Origin: JAFAGX01 sp963759875
Lineage (GTDB): Bacteria > Acidobacteriota > Terriglobia > Terriglobales > Acidobacteriaceae
Length of the DNA: 64,000 nucleotides
Assembly (NCBI GenBank): GCA_963759875.1
Contig: CAVXBB010000015.1
Coordinates: 868,001-932,000, forward strand
Direction: 5' to 3'
Shown piece after piece: positions 13,509-23,051 of this stretch. A program made the position numbers and the translations under genes. How positions within the stretch are numbered: the first letter of the stretch is position 1; each line of letters begins with the position of its first letter. Below the pieces are notes generated by a model. It had not been told where the DNA came from and did no database searches. It saw nothing but the letters and a program-made list of their open reading frames with translations.

Positions 13509-16500
13509 AACCATTGATAATTGTATGTCCCTGCAGCTAACGTAACCGTGAATGTTCCACCCGCCGGCGCGTAGACAAGATATTGGTGCCCTACATTAGC
13601 GAGACAAAACGTGGTCGAGCACAGTGTATTCTGTGGAGTCATGTGAGCCAAGTCAATCTGGCGGGCGTAGGTGGCGGTCTGACTCAACCCGGTGCGAATC
13701 GTATTCCAATATGGGTCAACATTTGTAGCATAGCCGTTGACCGCGCCACAGATGCCTAAGGGTTCGCTCTCGGCGGGACAGTTGCGCACCGGCCAGACCG
13801 TCAGGTAGGGATCCATGAAAGCCGTATTCGCTCCGCGGGTGAAGTTCTCCCAGACCCACTGTCGCATCGCGATGGGATCGCTCGCGGTCACCGACTGGAT
13901 CGAGGCCCAAGGCCACGAATGATCGGTGTCATCGATAACCACCTTTTTGCCGGTCGACGTTTCGCTGCTGGTGGGTTCTGTCACGGGCCAACCATAGCCG
14001 GAGTAGCAGGGCTCGACGTAATCCGCGTTACTGCTGAAATAGGTGGGATCGCTGCCGCCTTCGTACTGACAGGTGAAACCCACCGGATGGTGATAGGGCT
14101 TGGCGGCCTCGTAAGTGTGAATCAGATCGATCATGTGCACCTGCCAGCTGGTGGAGTAGGAGCCCGCCTCGTTCGCGATTTCGTAAAGAACATTGGGAAG
14201 ATCGTTCACGGTATCGATCACCTTTGTCACGTAGGCATCCTGCATCTGAGTGATCGCCGGGTTCGACAAAGTTTGGGAGTTGTACGGGCTTGCACCACTA
14301 AGGTAGCCATCGTCGATGCCGTTAATGTTGTTCGCCCCCGTGAACCAATAACCGTCATTGGCAATACGGTGGAACTCCAAGCCGAATCCATCGAAGAGCA
14401 TAATGGACACGTAGGCCCCGATTTGGCCGGCATCGATGACCCGCTGGCGCAGCCGATCAAAGAAGGCTTGATTGAATTGCGTAAGGTCCCATTTTGGCTG
14501 ACCATCGGTCGCGTAACCTGGGCCGGCTCGCAGGAAATAGAACGGGAGGTGGCATTCGGTGCCGGAGGAGTATACCCCGGAGGCGGATGTGGGAAGGTCC
14601 GTGGTCCAGAGTCGGATCCAGTTGTAACGGTGACTCAGCATATAGTTGAGATACCCAGTCCAGTTGAATTGTGGCGGAGGGCAGCTACCCACTATACCGG
14701 CGCCGTCCTTATTGTTGGGCCAGGTGTGCGCCCCGGTCAGATAAATAGTATTGCCCGATCCGTCGGCGAAGTACCGTGGGTTGGAAGAGGACACCTGCAA
14801 TGGGCCGGTTGCCGGAATTTGGATAGGCGTGAACGTCACCATCTGCATGACCCAGGGTCCGCTTGACGTCAACAGTGCTGTGGCGCCGTAAGTACCCGCA
14901 GTAGAAACAATCTCGTCCTCCACCAGATCGGAGTCGGGCGAGGTGATGATCCGCTTTGTGAATCCTGGGCCGGGTCCCGAATTACCCGTGTAGACCATGT
15001 CAGCGGCAACAACGAGCTCGTTGCCCGCATTCGTAGGCGAGGAGCCACTGCTTGCCGTCGAACTACTGCCCGTGGCTGAAGCAGTTGCATCCAGTGGATT
15101 CAGCGTGTCTGCCCCGGAATATTCCAGCGCTCTCAGGTCCACAGCAGCCGCCGCTTGGTTGAACGTGGCGGTAACGGTGTTACTTCCTGAAGCGATGTTC
15201 TTCAAGTAATAGATCGATTGGCTGAGGTTGGTCCCGCGAATGGGGCCCGCTGCGAGCGTGTAGTTATTTTTGTGACTGTCGGTGACGGATTGAACGGAGG
15301 AACTGGTGTCGTTCCATCCGACCACCACCACATTCAGATTGCCAGCGGTTTGGGCCGAGGGATAAGTCACAGAAACCGCGCTCATGGGTGTTTGCGGCGT
15401 CGCCGCAGCTACCTGCACGAACTTGATGGTGGAAGCGGTCGCGTCGTAAATAAAGCCATTGGTGAGCGTCCCGCTAAGACCGTTGGAGTTGGTGACCACC
15501 ACGTCGGCTCCGCCCGCGGCATGAGCGGGCGTGGTCGCTGTGATCGAAGTGCTGCTGACGAACGTGACCTTGGTCGCAGCCGTTCCGCCGAAAGTGACCG
15601 TCGCGCCAGAAGCAAAGTTTGTTCCTGTGATTGTGACGAACGTCCCGCCGCTAACGGACCCGGAAGTCGTAGAGACAGACGTTATCGTGGGATTCGCCGT
15701 ATACGTGTACGCGCCCTTGAGCGATCCACTCTGGCCGTTCGGGTTGGTGACTAACACAGTAACTGCACCCGCAGTATCCGCCCGAGTCGTCGCGGTCATG
15801 GAAGTGCTGCTGACGACTGTGACGTTGCTGGCGTCCGCACCGCCGAACGTGGCGGCTGCACCTGAAACGAAATTTGTGCCCGTAATGGTGACCAACGTTC
15901 CGCCATTGTCAGAGCCGGACGAAGGCGAAACCGACAACACTGTGGGCGCGTTGGTCGTAATAACCCCTGCCTTGAACGTTGCCATCTGCATGACCCAGTT
16001 TCCAGATTGGCTCAGCGGGGCGGTGGCACTATAGCTGCCCGTAGTCGATACAATGCTGTCCTCGGCAAGGTCACCCGAAGCAGTAATGATTCTCGAGGTG
16101 AAAGTGGAGCCGGGACCAGCAGTTGAGGTAGCGACCATGTTGGCGCCAAAAATGAGTTCGTTTGCCGCGGTGATCGTGGCTGATCCACTGCTGGCGCTGG
16201 CGCTGTTTCCGAATGCGCCGGCGGTAACGTCCAGCGGGCTGGTTGTGCTCAGCCCGCTATATTCCAGGATACGGATGTCGGGAACCGCCGGCGTCTGGTT
16301 GAATTTCACCACTACGGTATTTGCCCCAGCTGCCGCGGCAGCGATGTTCTTCGCATAGTAGATGGCTTGGCTGAGGCCGGTTCCCCTTGTAGGTCCGACT
16401 GCCAGGCTGTATGTGTTTCCTTTGGTGTCCGTCACTGAGCTGAGGCTCGAAGCCGCATCATTCCAACCGACCGCGACCACATTCAAGTTTCCAGCCGTTT

Positions 16501-16930
16501 GCGCACTGCCGTAGGCGACTGATACGGATGCGGGATGCTCAATGAGGTTGTTCACCTGGACAAAACCGATAGGGCCTGCGGATGCCGCCTTGAACGTTGC
16601 CATCTGCATGACCCAGTTTCCAGATTGGCTCAGCGGGGCGGTGGCACTATAGCTGCCCGTAGTCGATACAATGCTGTCCTCGGCAAGGTCACCCGAAGCA
16701 GTAATGATTCTCGAGGTGAAAGTGGAGCCGGGACCAGCAGTTGAGGTAGCGACCATGTTGGCGCCAAAAATGAGTTCGTTTGCCGCGGTGATCGTGGCTG
16801 ATCCACTGCTGGCGCTGGCGCTGTTTCCGAATGCGCCGGCGGTAACGTCCAGCGGGCTGGTTGTGCTCAGCCCGCTATATTCCAGGATACGGATGTCGGG
16901 AACCGCCGGCGTCTGGTTGAATTTCACCAC
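13391..16930 (-). CDS. Giant secreted protein, C-terminal ORF: repeats, IPT domains, glycosidase-like domain
   Basis: 1179-codon ORF that is the downstream part of a gene starting at 19047. In order: beta-rich repeats of about 206 aa (QTAGNLNVVAVGWND, EYSGLSTTSPLDVTAG, WVMQMATFKA); two IPT/TIG domains (TVLSVSPSSGSDNGGTLVTI and a second); another repeat; then from about residue 715 a glycosidase-like TIM-barrel-type domain (FADGSGNTIYLTGAHTW, YNWIRLWTTDLP, VLYEIANEAGS with a candidate catalytic Glu). A small beta domain follows (YAPAGGTFTVTL to the end). It is probably exported and polysaccharide-active. It has no start or signal of its own: the frame links to 16930-19047 across a one-base deletion near 17003. 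Confidence 0.75.
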   Translation of the reverse strand: MVKFNQTPAVPDIRILEYSGLSTTSPLDVTAGAFGNSASASSGSATITAANELIFGANMVATSTAGPGSTFTSRIITASGDLAEDSIVSTTGSYSATAPLSQSGNWVMQMATFKAASAGPIGFVQVNNLIEHPASVSVAYGSAQTAGNLNVVAVGWNDAASSLSSVTDTKGNTYSLAVGPTRGTGLSQAIYYAKNIAAAAAGANTVVVKFNQTPAVPDIRILEYSGLSTTSPLDVTAGAFGNSASASSGSATITAANELIFGANMVATSTAGPGSTFTSRIITASGDLAEDSIVSTTGSYSATAPLSQSGNWVMQMATFKAGVITTNAPTVLSVSPSSGSDNGGTLVTITGTNFVSGAAATFGGADASNVTVVSSTSMTATTRADTAGAVTVLVTNPNGQSGSLKGAYTYTANPTITSVSTTSGSVSGGTFVTITGTNFASGATVTFGGTAATKVTFVSSTSITATTPAHAAGGADVVVTNSNGLSGTLTNGFIYDATASTIKFVQVAAATPQTPMSAVSVTYPSAQTAGNLNVVVVGWNDTSSSVQSVTDSHKNNYTLAAGPIRGTNLSQSIYYLKNIASGSNTVTATFNQAAAAVDLRALEYSGADTLNPLDATASATGSSSTASSGSSPTNAGNELVVAADMVYTGNSGPGPGFTKRIITSPDSDLVEDEIVSTAGTYGATALLTSSGPWVMQMVTFTPIQIPATGPLQVSSSNPRYFADGSGNTIYLTGAHTWPNNKDGAGIVGSCPPPQFNWTGYLNYMLSHRYNWIRLWTTDLPTSASGVYSSGTECHLPFYFLRAGPGYATDGQPKWDLTQFNQAFFDRLRQRVIDAGQIGAYVSIMLFDGFGLEFHRIANDGYWFTGANNINGIDDGYLSGASPYNSQTLSNPAITQMQDAYVTKVIDTVNDLPNVLYEIANEAGSYSTSWQVHMIDLIHTYEAAKPYHHPVGFTCQYEGGSDPTYFSSNADYVEPCYSGYGWPVTEPTSSETSTGKKVVIDDTDHSWPWASIQSVTASDPIAMRQWVWENFTRGANTAFMDPYLTVWPVRNCPAESEPLGICGAVNGYATNVDPYWNTIRTGLSQTATYARQIDLAHMTPQNTLCSTTFCLANVGHQYLVYAPAGGTFTVTLAAGTYNYQWFNPAANAVTATGMINIVANGAQSFTAPFSGDAMLLLKIN

Positions 16931-17010
16931 TACGGTATTTGCCCCAGCCGCCGCGGCAGCGATGTTCTTTGCATAGTAGATGGCTTGGCTGAGGCCGGTT
17001 CCTTTGTAGG
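15971..17010. repeat. 618-bp tandem repeat inside the giant gene
   Basis: The stretch from about 15971 recurs from 16589 at a period of 618 bp (206 codons), almost base-perfect up to about 17000. A more diverged third unit lies at about 14820-15390. Near identity at DNA level points to recent duplication or gene conversion. The frameshift near 17003 is at the edge of a unit. Confidence 0.85.
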
Positions 17011-19047
17011 TCCCACTGCCAGGCTGTAAGTGTTTCCTTTGGTGTCCGTCACTGAGCTGACGCTGGAAACCGAGTCACTCCAACCGACCGCGACCACATT
17101 CAAGTTTCCAGCCGTTTGCGCTCTGCCGTAGGTGAGTGATACGGATGTGGAATGTACGATCGCATCATTGACCTGCACGAAACCAATGCCGCCTGCGGTG
17201 GATGTCGTCGCCTGGTCGGACTGGACAATCAAAGGAACAGCATTATTATTGACCGGTAAGTTTTTCGCGGCAGATGCCTGAACAGTACCTGTTACAGGTG
17301 ACTGGTTCCCGAGCAATCCATACACACTTAACTGGCTTCTGGCTCCCACGTAGACCTTGCCATTAACTACGGTGGGCACCACGGAGATCACTGCTGGGCC
17401 CGGGTTGTCACGATTCGGGTTCTGGCTGCTGTTGTAGAGCTCGTTGGTGAGGTTGGTGGCTTCGTAGGCGTGCAACACTGCCGGACTGCCGCTTAAGTAT
17501 GGATCTGTCTGAACGACCCACAAAACTGCGTTCGTGCTGCCATTGGCGGAGATCGAAGGAGTGGCTCCGGGAAGATTGAAAAAGGTAATTGATTCTGAAC
17601 TCGGCACAGTGGCCAGCAGTCCAGTAGCGGAGTCAAAAGGGTATGCCTTCACGACATCAGTCCCAGCGGCAAAGTACACGGTGTTGTTCCACCATCCGGG
17701 AGTGGACAACACCGGACCCAATACGCCGGGAAGCGACTGAACGATCTGGCTGTCATTCCTGTCGTTGAACTTGCCCATGTTGTCTCGGTCGATGAGATAA
17801 ATCGTTCCCTCCTGGCCAGACTGAATCAGCAGATGCCGATGGGGAGAACCTGAAAGTTGAGCGGGCAGGAGCAGCACTCCGCCCGATCCCAGATCATTAT
17901 GTGCTGCGTTGAGGCTGGCCTCGTCGTAAGGAGTGAAGTAGTCCCTGACCGCTATAGTTCTGTTACTTGGCGAGCTCAGTTTCAGAATGCTGTCCCCGAA
18001 GTCTAGCCCTGCCGTGTTGGCTGTGAAATCACCATTGCCCGTGGCGAAATAAACGTTACCAGCGGAATCTGCGGCGGGCGCTCCTCCGCTCTGCCAGATT
18101 CCTCCCGCTTCTCCATTTGGAGTTGCATTCCACACTCCGGTGGTGGCAAGCGTAATGGCGTTGAATGCAATAACCCACCCATGATAGGGGGCATTGTCGC
18201 AGTGGGAGCCCCAAGCGACATACACCAGCCCGTTCTGAAGCAGCAAGCCCGGCAACTGGTTTGCACCCAGGGAGTCGAAACTAACCATTCCCCACTTCGC
18301 CCCCTGGCTCGTACCTCTCAATTGGGCCTGAATCATCACCGGCCCGCCGAACTTTTCTGCTCCGCTGGTTACATCGAGCGCGTGCAGTCGCTGCACGAAC
18401 GTTCCGTTCTCCTTCGTCTTGGCCACCACGTAGAGCGTGCCAGACCCGGGATCAATCACAGGTGTACCGCTAATTCCGATTTTGGGAGAAATCTCGTCAC
18501 AGGAGACATCAATGTTGGAAACGGGAATAATGCCGGCACCGGGATTGACAAAGCTTGTGTGCCAAAGAGGAGAGGAATTTGCGCCAGCATTGCTGTCTGC
18601 GTCGAAGGCATAGACAGAGTCGTTCTCCGTGGCGACGTAGACCACGTTGCGGACGCCCTTGCCCAGGACGCTCACATGGGGCAGGTACAGCGGTTGAGCA
18701 TGCACGTCGCCGTCGACAGAATACGAGAACAGCTTTCCGAACTGCCCAGCGTTTACGTTGAACGGGGTGAGGATAGTTTCGGCAACATTGGCTCCACTTC
18801 GGGAGTTGTCATTGTGGTAGGTGGTCACGCTCGCACCGCCACTGCTTACGTTGCCCTGGCTAGGAAGGCCGAGCATGGTTGAGAACAGAACCGTCAAGGA
18901 AATGGCCGAAGTAGAGATGATGATCGAGCCAGACCAAAATTTCCGATGAGACCGGAATTTCCTGCCTGACCCGGCCAAACTCTCAGTGAGATTCTGAAAC
19001 AGATTCGATCGATCAGCGATGCTGTCGCTAGACGGGGTGCGTTCCAT
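16930..19047 (-). CDS. Giant secreted protein, N-terminal ORF: PQQ-like beta-propeller (frameshifted)
   Basis: Start ATG at 19047 preceded by GGAGGT (a GTG at 19059 is in frame but contains the SD). There is an N-terminal membrane segment (SIIISTSAISLTVLFSTML), then a PQQ-type propeller: SVTTYHNDNSRSGANVAE, VYVATENDSVYAFDAD, GTPVIDPGSGTLYVVAKTKE, GSPHRHLLIQSGQEGTIYLI. It ends in the first repeat (NLNVVAVGWSDSVSSVSSVT), then nonsense after VGPTK, where the other repeats read G-T-G-L-S-Q. One base is missing near 17003, so the full gene 13391-19047 would encode about 1880 residues. The same propeller heads the protein at 41249-45199. Confidence 0.8.
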   Translation of the reverse strand: MERTPSSDSIADRSNLFQNLTESLAGSGRKFRSHRKFWSGSIIISTSAISLTVLFSTMLGLPSQGNVSSGGASVTTYHNDNSRSGANVAETILTPFNVNAGQFGKLFSYSVDGDVHAQPLYLPHVSVLGKGVRNVVYVATENDSVYAFDADSNAGANSSPLWHTSFVNPGAGIIPVSNIDVSCDEISPKIGISGTPVIDPGSGTLYVVAKTKENGTFVQRLHALDVTSGAEKFGGPVMIQAQLRGTSQGAKWGMVSFDSLGANQLPGLLLQNGLVYVAWGSHCDNAPYHGWVIAFNAITLATTGVWNATPNGEAGGIWQSGGAPAADSAGNVYFATGNGDFTANTAGLDFGDSILKLSSPSNRTIAVRDYFTPYDEASLNAAHNDLGSGGVLLLPAQLSGSPHRHLLIQSGQEGTIYLIDRDNMGKFNDRNDSQIVQSLPGVLGPVLSTPGWWNNTVYFAAGTDVVKAYPFDSATGLLATVPSSESITFFNLPGATPSISANGSTNAVLWVVQTDPYLSGSPAVLHAYEATNLTNELYNSSQNPNRDNPGPAVISVVPTVVNGKVYVGARSQLSVYGLLGNQSPVTGTVQASAAKNLPVNNNAVPLIVQSDQATTSTAGGIGFVQVNDAIVHSTSVSLTYGRAQTAGNLNVVAVGWSDSVSSVSSVTDTKGNTYSLAVGPTKEPASAKPSTMQRTSLPRRLGQIP

Positions 19048-19059
19048 GGGAACCTCCAC

Positions 19060-19584
19060 AGCTAGGAACTGGACCTGACCCGCGAGTCTTTAACACGCCG
19101 TGTCGAGGAGCAGAGGTGGGTAAGCCACTGCGGAACGAGGGGAGTTTACCTTTGGGAAAGCGGCGCGTGCGAACGCTAGTACGAGAATAATGCTTCGTCA
19201 ATGGCACTTTAGTGGTGTCTGGTGACCTCTGGAAGTGACTGCAGAGCCCTTTCATCTTTCACGCTACTTTGACCAGCAAGTGCCTCGCTACAAAACTATC
19301 GCACAGACGTCGACCCCGACACTCCCATCTTGAAACAAGCCAAAACGGAGAATGCGAAGCTCAGTAGGACTCGGTTGATGGGAGAGTCGCCTAACTTCTC
19401 TGGGGCATCTCTCGGCGGCAAGACTGCGGAAGGGAAGGCCATTGGCAGGTGACCGAGGGAGCTATCACGTCACTGCGTGGTTTAAAAGGTTTTATAGCAT
19501 GCGCGCCGGGGAAACGATGAGTAACGGTAATAGAGCTCACTTGGTCCAACTTCCGACTTATGTTGCCTGTCGGATCAAAAATGA
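19060..19584. other. Gene-poor stretch with a possible TPR-protein scrap
   Basis: No intact gene. At 19302-19362 the forward strand reads DVDPDTPILKQAKTENAKL, like the C-terminal DPDIPILKQAKAEY ending I associate with acidobacterial TPR/kinase proteins, without the rest. The scrap assignment is tentative. Confidence 0.35.
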
Positions 19585-19602
19585 CTATTATGACCATAAT
19601 AG
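19585..19602. promoter_or_regulatory. Inverted-repeat operator of the Phd-VapC pair
   Basis: CTATTATG-AC-CATAATAG is a perfect 8-bp inverted repeat with a 2-bp spacer, 30 bp upstream of the antitoxin start. Half of it is repeated at 12494-12511. Confidence 0.6.
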
Positions 19603-19631
19603 GTCGGGGGTTCTTCTTGAGGGAGGCGGCT

Positions 19632-19880
19632 ATGGGCGCTCAGACGTGGACGGTAGCGGAGGCGAAGGCAAAATTCAGCGAATTGATAGACAAGGCAAAG
19701 TCGGAGGGGCCGCAGAGAATCACGAAACATGGTCGTACGACGGCGGTGGTCGTTGCGCCCGAGGAATGGAGTCGGAGAGCGGCGCGAAAAGGCAACTTAG
19801 CCGAATTTCTGGCTGCTTCCCCCTTGCGCGGGTCAAGACCTAGGCGGCTTCCCATTCGTCTGCGGCGAATCGAACTATGA
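19632..19880 (+). CDS. Phd/YefM-type antitoxin
   Basis: 82-aa protein from ATG 19632, preceded by GAGGCGG (an upstream in-frame start at 19560 would include the operator). The N-terminus WTVAEAKAKFSELIDKAKSE, RITKHGRTTAVVVAPEEW and the basic tail (PRRLPIRLRRIEL) are characteristic. The stop overlaps the VapC start by 4 bp (ATGA). Confidence 0.88.
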   Translation: MGAQTWTVAEAKAKFSELIDKAKSEGPQRITKHGRTTAVVVAPEEWSRRAARKGNLAEFLAASPLRGSRPRRLPIRLRRIEL

Positions 19881-20296
19881 ATTTCCTTCTGGACACAAAT
19901 GTCATCTCCGAACCGATGAAAGCGCGCCCCAACGCAGGTGTCCTCGCCTGGCTCGCTGAAGTAGATGAGGACAGTGTTTTTGTTAGTGTCGTTACGATCA
20001 CCGAATTGCGTTATAGCATTGAACGACTCGTTATCGGCAGGCGTCGCGACCGCCTTGACGGGTGGCTACGAAAGGACCTGACCTCGCGCTTTGGGGAACG
20101 AATTTTGCCGATCGATCTTGATATAGCGGATGCCTGTGGTCGGCTTGTCGCCCGAAGGGAGTCTCTAGGCCGTCCGATCGAACCGCGGGACGCGTTCATC
20201 GCCGCGACGGCCGAGGTCCGCGGGCTTGCGCTAGTTACCCGCAACGCTTCTGATTTTGAGGCAACGGTGAAAACGATTGTAATGCCTTGGACTTAA
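19877..20296 (+). CDS. VapC toxin (PIN ribonuclease)
   Basis: 139-aa PIN protein with FLLDTNVISEPMK (first Asp), VVTITELRYSIERL (Glu), IEPRDAFIAATA (Asp) and LVTRNASDFEATV. Intact. Parts of a second copy survive in the debris at 4101-4200. Confidence 0.9.
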   Translation: MNFLLDTNVISEPMKARPNAGVLAWLAEVDEDSVFVSVVTITELRYSIERLVIGRRRDRLDGWLRKDLTSRFGERILPIDLDIADACGRLVARRESLGRPIEPRDAFIAATAEVRGLALVTRNASDFEATVKTIVMPWT

Positions 20297-20733
20297 GTTG
20301 TCCCCTTGTTCAGCGAGGAGAGCGCGCGCTCCCCCACCCTTCCCGAGCTTCCCTATGAGCATGCGTCTGCTATGGTGTGGGACTTCTGCTGCGGTGATGG
20401 GTGGTTCGATCTTCTTTATGAGGTTCGCTCGGAACGCTGGAAACTTCAATCCTGCAGCATAATGCATTTACAATTGCACTAGAACCGGATAGCTGCTGAC
20501 TGATCATTGGCGGCGATAAGGCGGGGTTGCTGGATCGCTGGCGGCACCTGCCCTGCCACTGGATTGTGCGACGTCATCAAACACTACCCACATTGGCGCT
20601 ACCTGCACGCATGGCAGGAGAGAGCAGTGGCTGTGTGATCGAAAAAAAAGCGCGTGGGCAGGAGAAAAAGAAAAAATCATTAAGGCCCATGCGAACGTGA
20701 CTTGGAGCGAATTGTTATAAATTCAGCACTCGT
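20297..20733. other. Intergenic, with a 3' scrap of a Phd antitoxin
   Basis: 20308-20354 matches 1658-1705 of the antitoxin at 1646-1936 (GAGGAGAGCGCGC and CTCCCCCACC), in the same reverse orientation, reading G-G-G-A-R-A-L-L-A-E. The remaining 380 bp hold no recognisable gene. A purine-rich GAAAAAGAAAAAA stretch precedes the aminotransferase gene. Confidence 0.5.
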
Positions 20734-21834
20734 ATGAGGGTTAGCCGCTACAACTACGCGTATCAGTTTGGGACTGAGATCGATGCCATCATGGCTAAAC
20801 TGCGCCTCATGCTCTTCGACGGAGACTACATTCTGACCGAAGAAGTAGCGGAATTTGAGCGAGCATTTGCGAACTTCACTAATACTCGTTTTGCTTTTGG
20901 GGTAAATACGGGAACGGACGCCCTCATTATTGCACTTATGGCATTGGGCGTGGGACCCGGGGACGAGGTCATTACACAGGCTAATACATTTCACGCTACG
21001 GTGGCAGCTGTGCGACTCTCGGGAGCAACTCCGGTGCTCGTCGACGCGCATGAAGAAAGTTTTTTAATTGATAATTCCCAAGTGGAAGCGGCCATCACGC
21101 CGCGTACACGTGTGGTGTTACCCGTCCACCTTTACGGCAAAGCCACACCGATGGATGAACTACTTTTTCTGGCGAGAAAGCGTAGTTTGCTGGTGGTCGA
21201 GGATGCTGCCCAAGCCCATGGCGCGAGAATTGGCTCTCAGATGGTCGGCAGCATCGGTAATGTCGGCTGTTTTAGTTTTCACCCGAGCAAAAACCTGGCT
21301 GCTGCCGGAGACGGCGGTGCAATTTGCACTAATACCAGTGCGCTGGCTGACAGAATCGAAGAACTTCGATCACTCGGACAAAGAGGTCAGAACAATCATG
21401 TCTGTCTCGGCTTAAACAGCAAACTGGATGCCATTCAAGCTCTGGTCCTACATGCCAAACTTTCCAAACTGGAACATTGGAATATGCGGCGACGTGAACT
21501 AGCTAGAATGTATAGGGAGCGACTTTCTGGGCTGCCATTAATGTTCCAGGCATCGTCCAAAGAAGAAGAGCATGTGTACCATTTATTTCAAATTCGCACA
21601 AAGCCACGTGATGCTTTGCTCTCCCATCTCGCTGAAGCAGATGTGGACGCTGTGGTGCGTTATCCTACTCCAATTCATCTGCAACCTGCGTTTGCAGATT
21701 GCGGATGGCGATGCGGTCAATTTCCTGTCGCAGAAAAATTAGCGGCTGAACTTCTCTGCCTGCCGATCCGACCAGATCTTACCGTCGACGAAGTAGACTA
21801 CGTGTCGGAATGTGTGCGTGCATTTTTCCAATGA
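20734..21834 (+). CDS. DegT/DnrJ/EryC1/StrS aminotransferase
   Basis: 366-aa PLP enzyme of the sugar aminotransferase family. GVNTGTDALIIALMALGVGP binds the cofactor phosphate, LLVVEDAAQAHGA carries the Asp/Gln, and the Schiff-base Lys is in FSFHPSKNLAAAGDGGA (about residue 189). These enzymes aminate keto-sugars or keto-cyclitols using Glu or Gln. It overlaps the next gene (ATGA at 21831-21834) and begins the cyclitol/sugar cluster; here it may install the nitrogen on a sugar or cyclitol. Confidence 0.88.
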   Translation: MRVSRYNYAYQFGTEIDAIMAKLRLMLFDGDYILTEEVAEFERAFANFTNTRFAFGVNTGTDALIIALMALGVGPGDEVITQANTFHATVAAVRLSGATPVLVDAHEESFLIDNSQVEAAITPRTRVVLPVHLYGKATPMDELLFLARKRSLLVVEDAAQAHGARIGSQMVGSIGNVGCFSFHPSKNLAAAGDGGAICTNTSALADRIEELRSLGQRGQNNHVCLGLNSKLDAIQALVLHAKLSKLEHWNMRRRELARMYRERLSGLPLMFQASSKEEEHVYHLFQIRTKPRDALLSHLAEADVDAVVRYPTPIHLQPAFADCGWRCGQFPVAEKLAAELLCLPIRPDLTVDEVDYVSECVRAFFQ

Positions 21835-23051
21835 TCCAACCTCTCGAAGATCCTTCCGAGCACAGGTACGATGAGGCGGAAAACTGCAAACGTGTTTCAG
21901 TCCTGCGCTCACGTGGCGTCGAGGTGTGGGGCCCTGAGCGCGTCTACATCGGCCCCGACGTACTACTCGACAATATTCAGCGCGGTGCAATTTTGAAAAG
22001 TGCAGTTGTCACGGGGAAGACCACTTTCCTTGCTCGGAATACAGTCATCGGGACGTCCGGCACGGCAGTCTTACATGATTGCCAGCTCGGCGAAGGCGTT
22101 GAAGTTGGAGCGGGGGGCTACAAATGCGCCACCATGTTGGCAAAGGTCAAGGTTCGAGGGTTCGCAGAGCTCCGTCAAGGGACGCTTTTGGAAGAAGAAG
22201 CGGAATTGGGTCACAATGTCGGCCTCAAACATACAATCTTAACCACAGCAGTGATAGCTGGATCGTGCATTAATTTTTGTGATGTTTTGGCGACGGGCGG
22301 TACGCAACGAAGCGATCACAGTGAAATTGGATCGGGCACTGTGCATTTCAACTTTGATCCAAGGGGCGATAAGTTCGGAAGTCTTCTCGGCGACATTCGT
22401 GGAGTATTGCTGCGGTCTCGACGAATCTTTATTGGTGGCAACTCGGGTCTAGTGGCGCCCGTACATCTAGACTTCGGAGCGGTTGTAGGCGCCGGGTCAA
22501 CAGTTCGTGGCAACGTTGGTCCTGGCCAGTTGCATCAGGATTTCCGTGGGACAGTACAGTCAAGAGCCTTCGATCCGTGCATCTATTTCGATGTGTCTAG
22601 AAAATTTATGAACACTGCCAAGCTCGTGGGGAATTTGCAGGGCCTGGCCAGTTGGTATCGATGGGTCAGAATTCCCTTTGCGGACGGTTCAGAACGGTTG
22701 CTTTACGACTCAGCCCTAAAGCAAATTGAGCTGCACGTCAAACATCGCTTAACTGAGCTGAGCAAAGTAGTTGTCAAGCTTGAGAGACTGATTTCAAGAG
22801 AACAAATGAACCCGTTCTACGCGCAGCATTGTCGAATAGTCCGTGCCGCCCCGATGGAACAATGGCTTGGCATGGTCGACGACGGTCAACCTCCGAAGAA
22901 ACTTCTCTCTGAATACGAGCGTTTGCGGGAGTTTCACGGTCATTGCGAGTCAGTTCACCTTCTCAGCGAAGCAACGTGTGAAGAAACGAAACCTTGGCTG
23001 ACTAGAATTCCCGAGAACATGGTCAGACGAATGTCGCAACTATTCTCTTGA
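21831..23051 (+). CDS. Left-handed beta-helix protein, GlmU-like acyl/nucleotidyl-transferase relative
   Basis: About 406 aa from ATG 21831. The middle (about 30-240) has hexapeptide-type strands (GPDVLLDNIQRGAILKSAVV, LGHNVGLKHTILTTAVIAG, GAVVGAGSTVRGNVGPG) typical of LbetaH enzymes such as GlmU and sugar acetyltransferases. It includes DHSEIGSGTVHFNFDPRGDK. The N-terminal nucleotidyltransferase domain of GlmU is absent; the C-terminus is helical and charged. Coupled to the aminotransferase by a 4-bp overlap, it may N-acylate the amino sugar/cyclitol or act as a scaffold. It overlaps the convergent NUDIX gene by 12 bp. Confidence 0.65.
   Translation: MIQPLEDPSEHRYDEAENCKRVSVLRSRGVEVWGPERVYIGPDVLLDNIQRGAILKSAVVTGKTTFLARNTVIGTSGTAVLHDCQLGEGVEVGAGGYKCATMLAKVKVRGFAELRQGTLLEEEAELGHNVGLKHTILTTAVIAGSCINFCDVLATGGTQRSDHSEIGSGTVHFNFDPRGDKFGSLLGDIRGVLLRSRRIFIGGNSGLVAPVHLDFGAVVGAGSTVRGNVGPGQLHQDFRGTVQSRAFDPCIYFDVSRKFMNTAKLVGNLQGLASWYRWVRIPFADGSERLLYDSALKQIELHVKHRLTELSKVVVKLERLISREQMNPFYAQHCRIVRAAPMEQWLGMVDDGQPPKKLLSEYERLREFHGHCESVHLLSEATCEETKPWLTRIPENMVRRMSQLFS

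Noticed and set aside
13919..14866. Long forward ORF (315 codons) inside the giant gene
   Set aside because: Shadow of the leftward coding frame; composition and lack of motifs or RBS show the reverse strand is the coding one.
15971..17010. CRISPR-like array from the repeats
   Set aside because: Period of 618 bp is in frame and codes for protein repeats.
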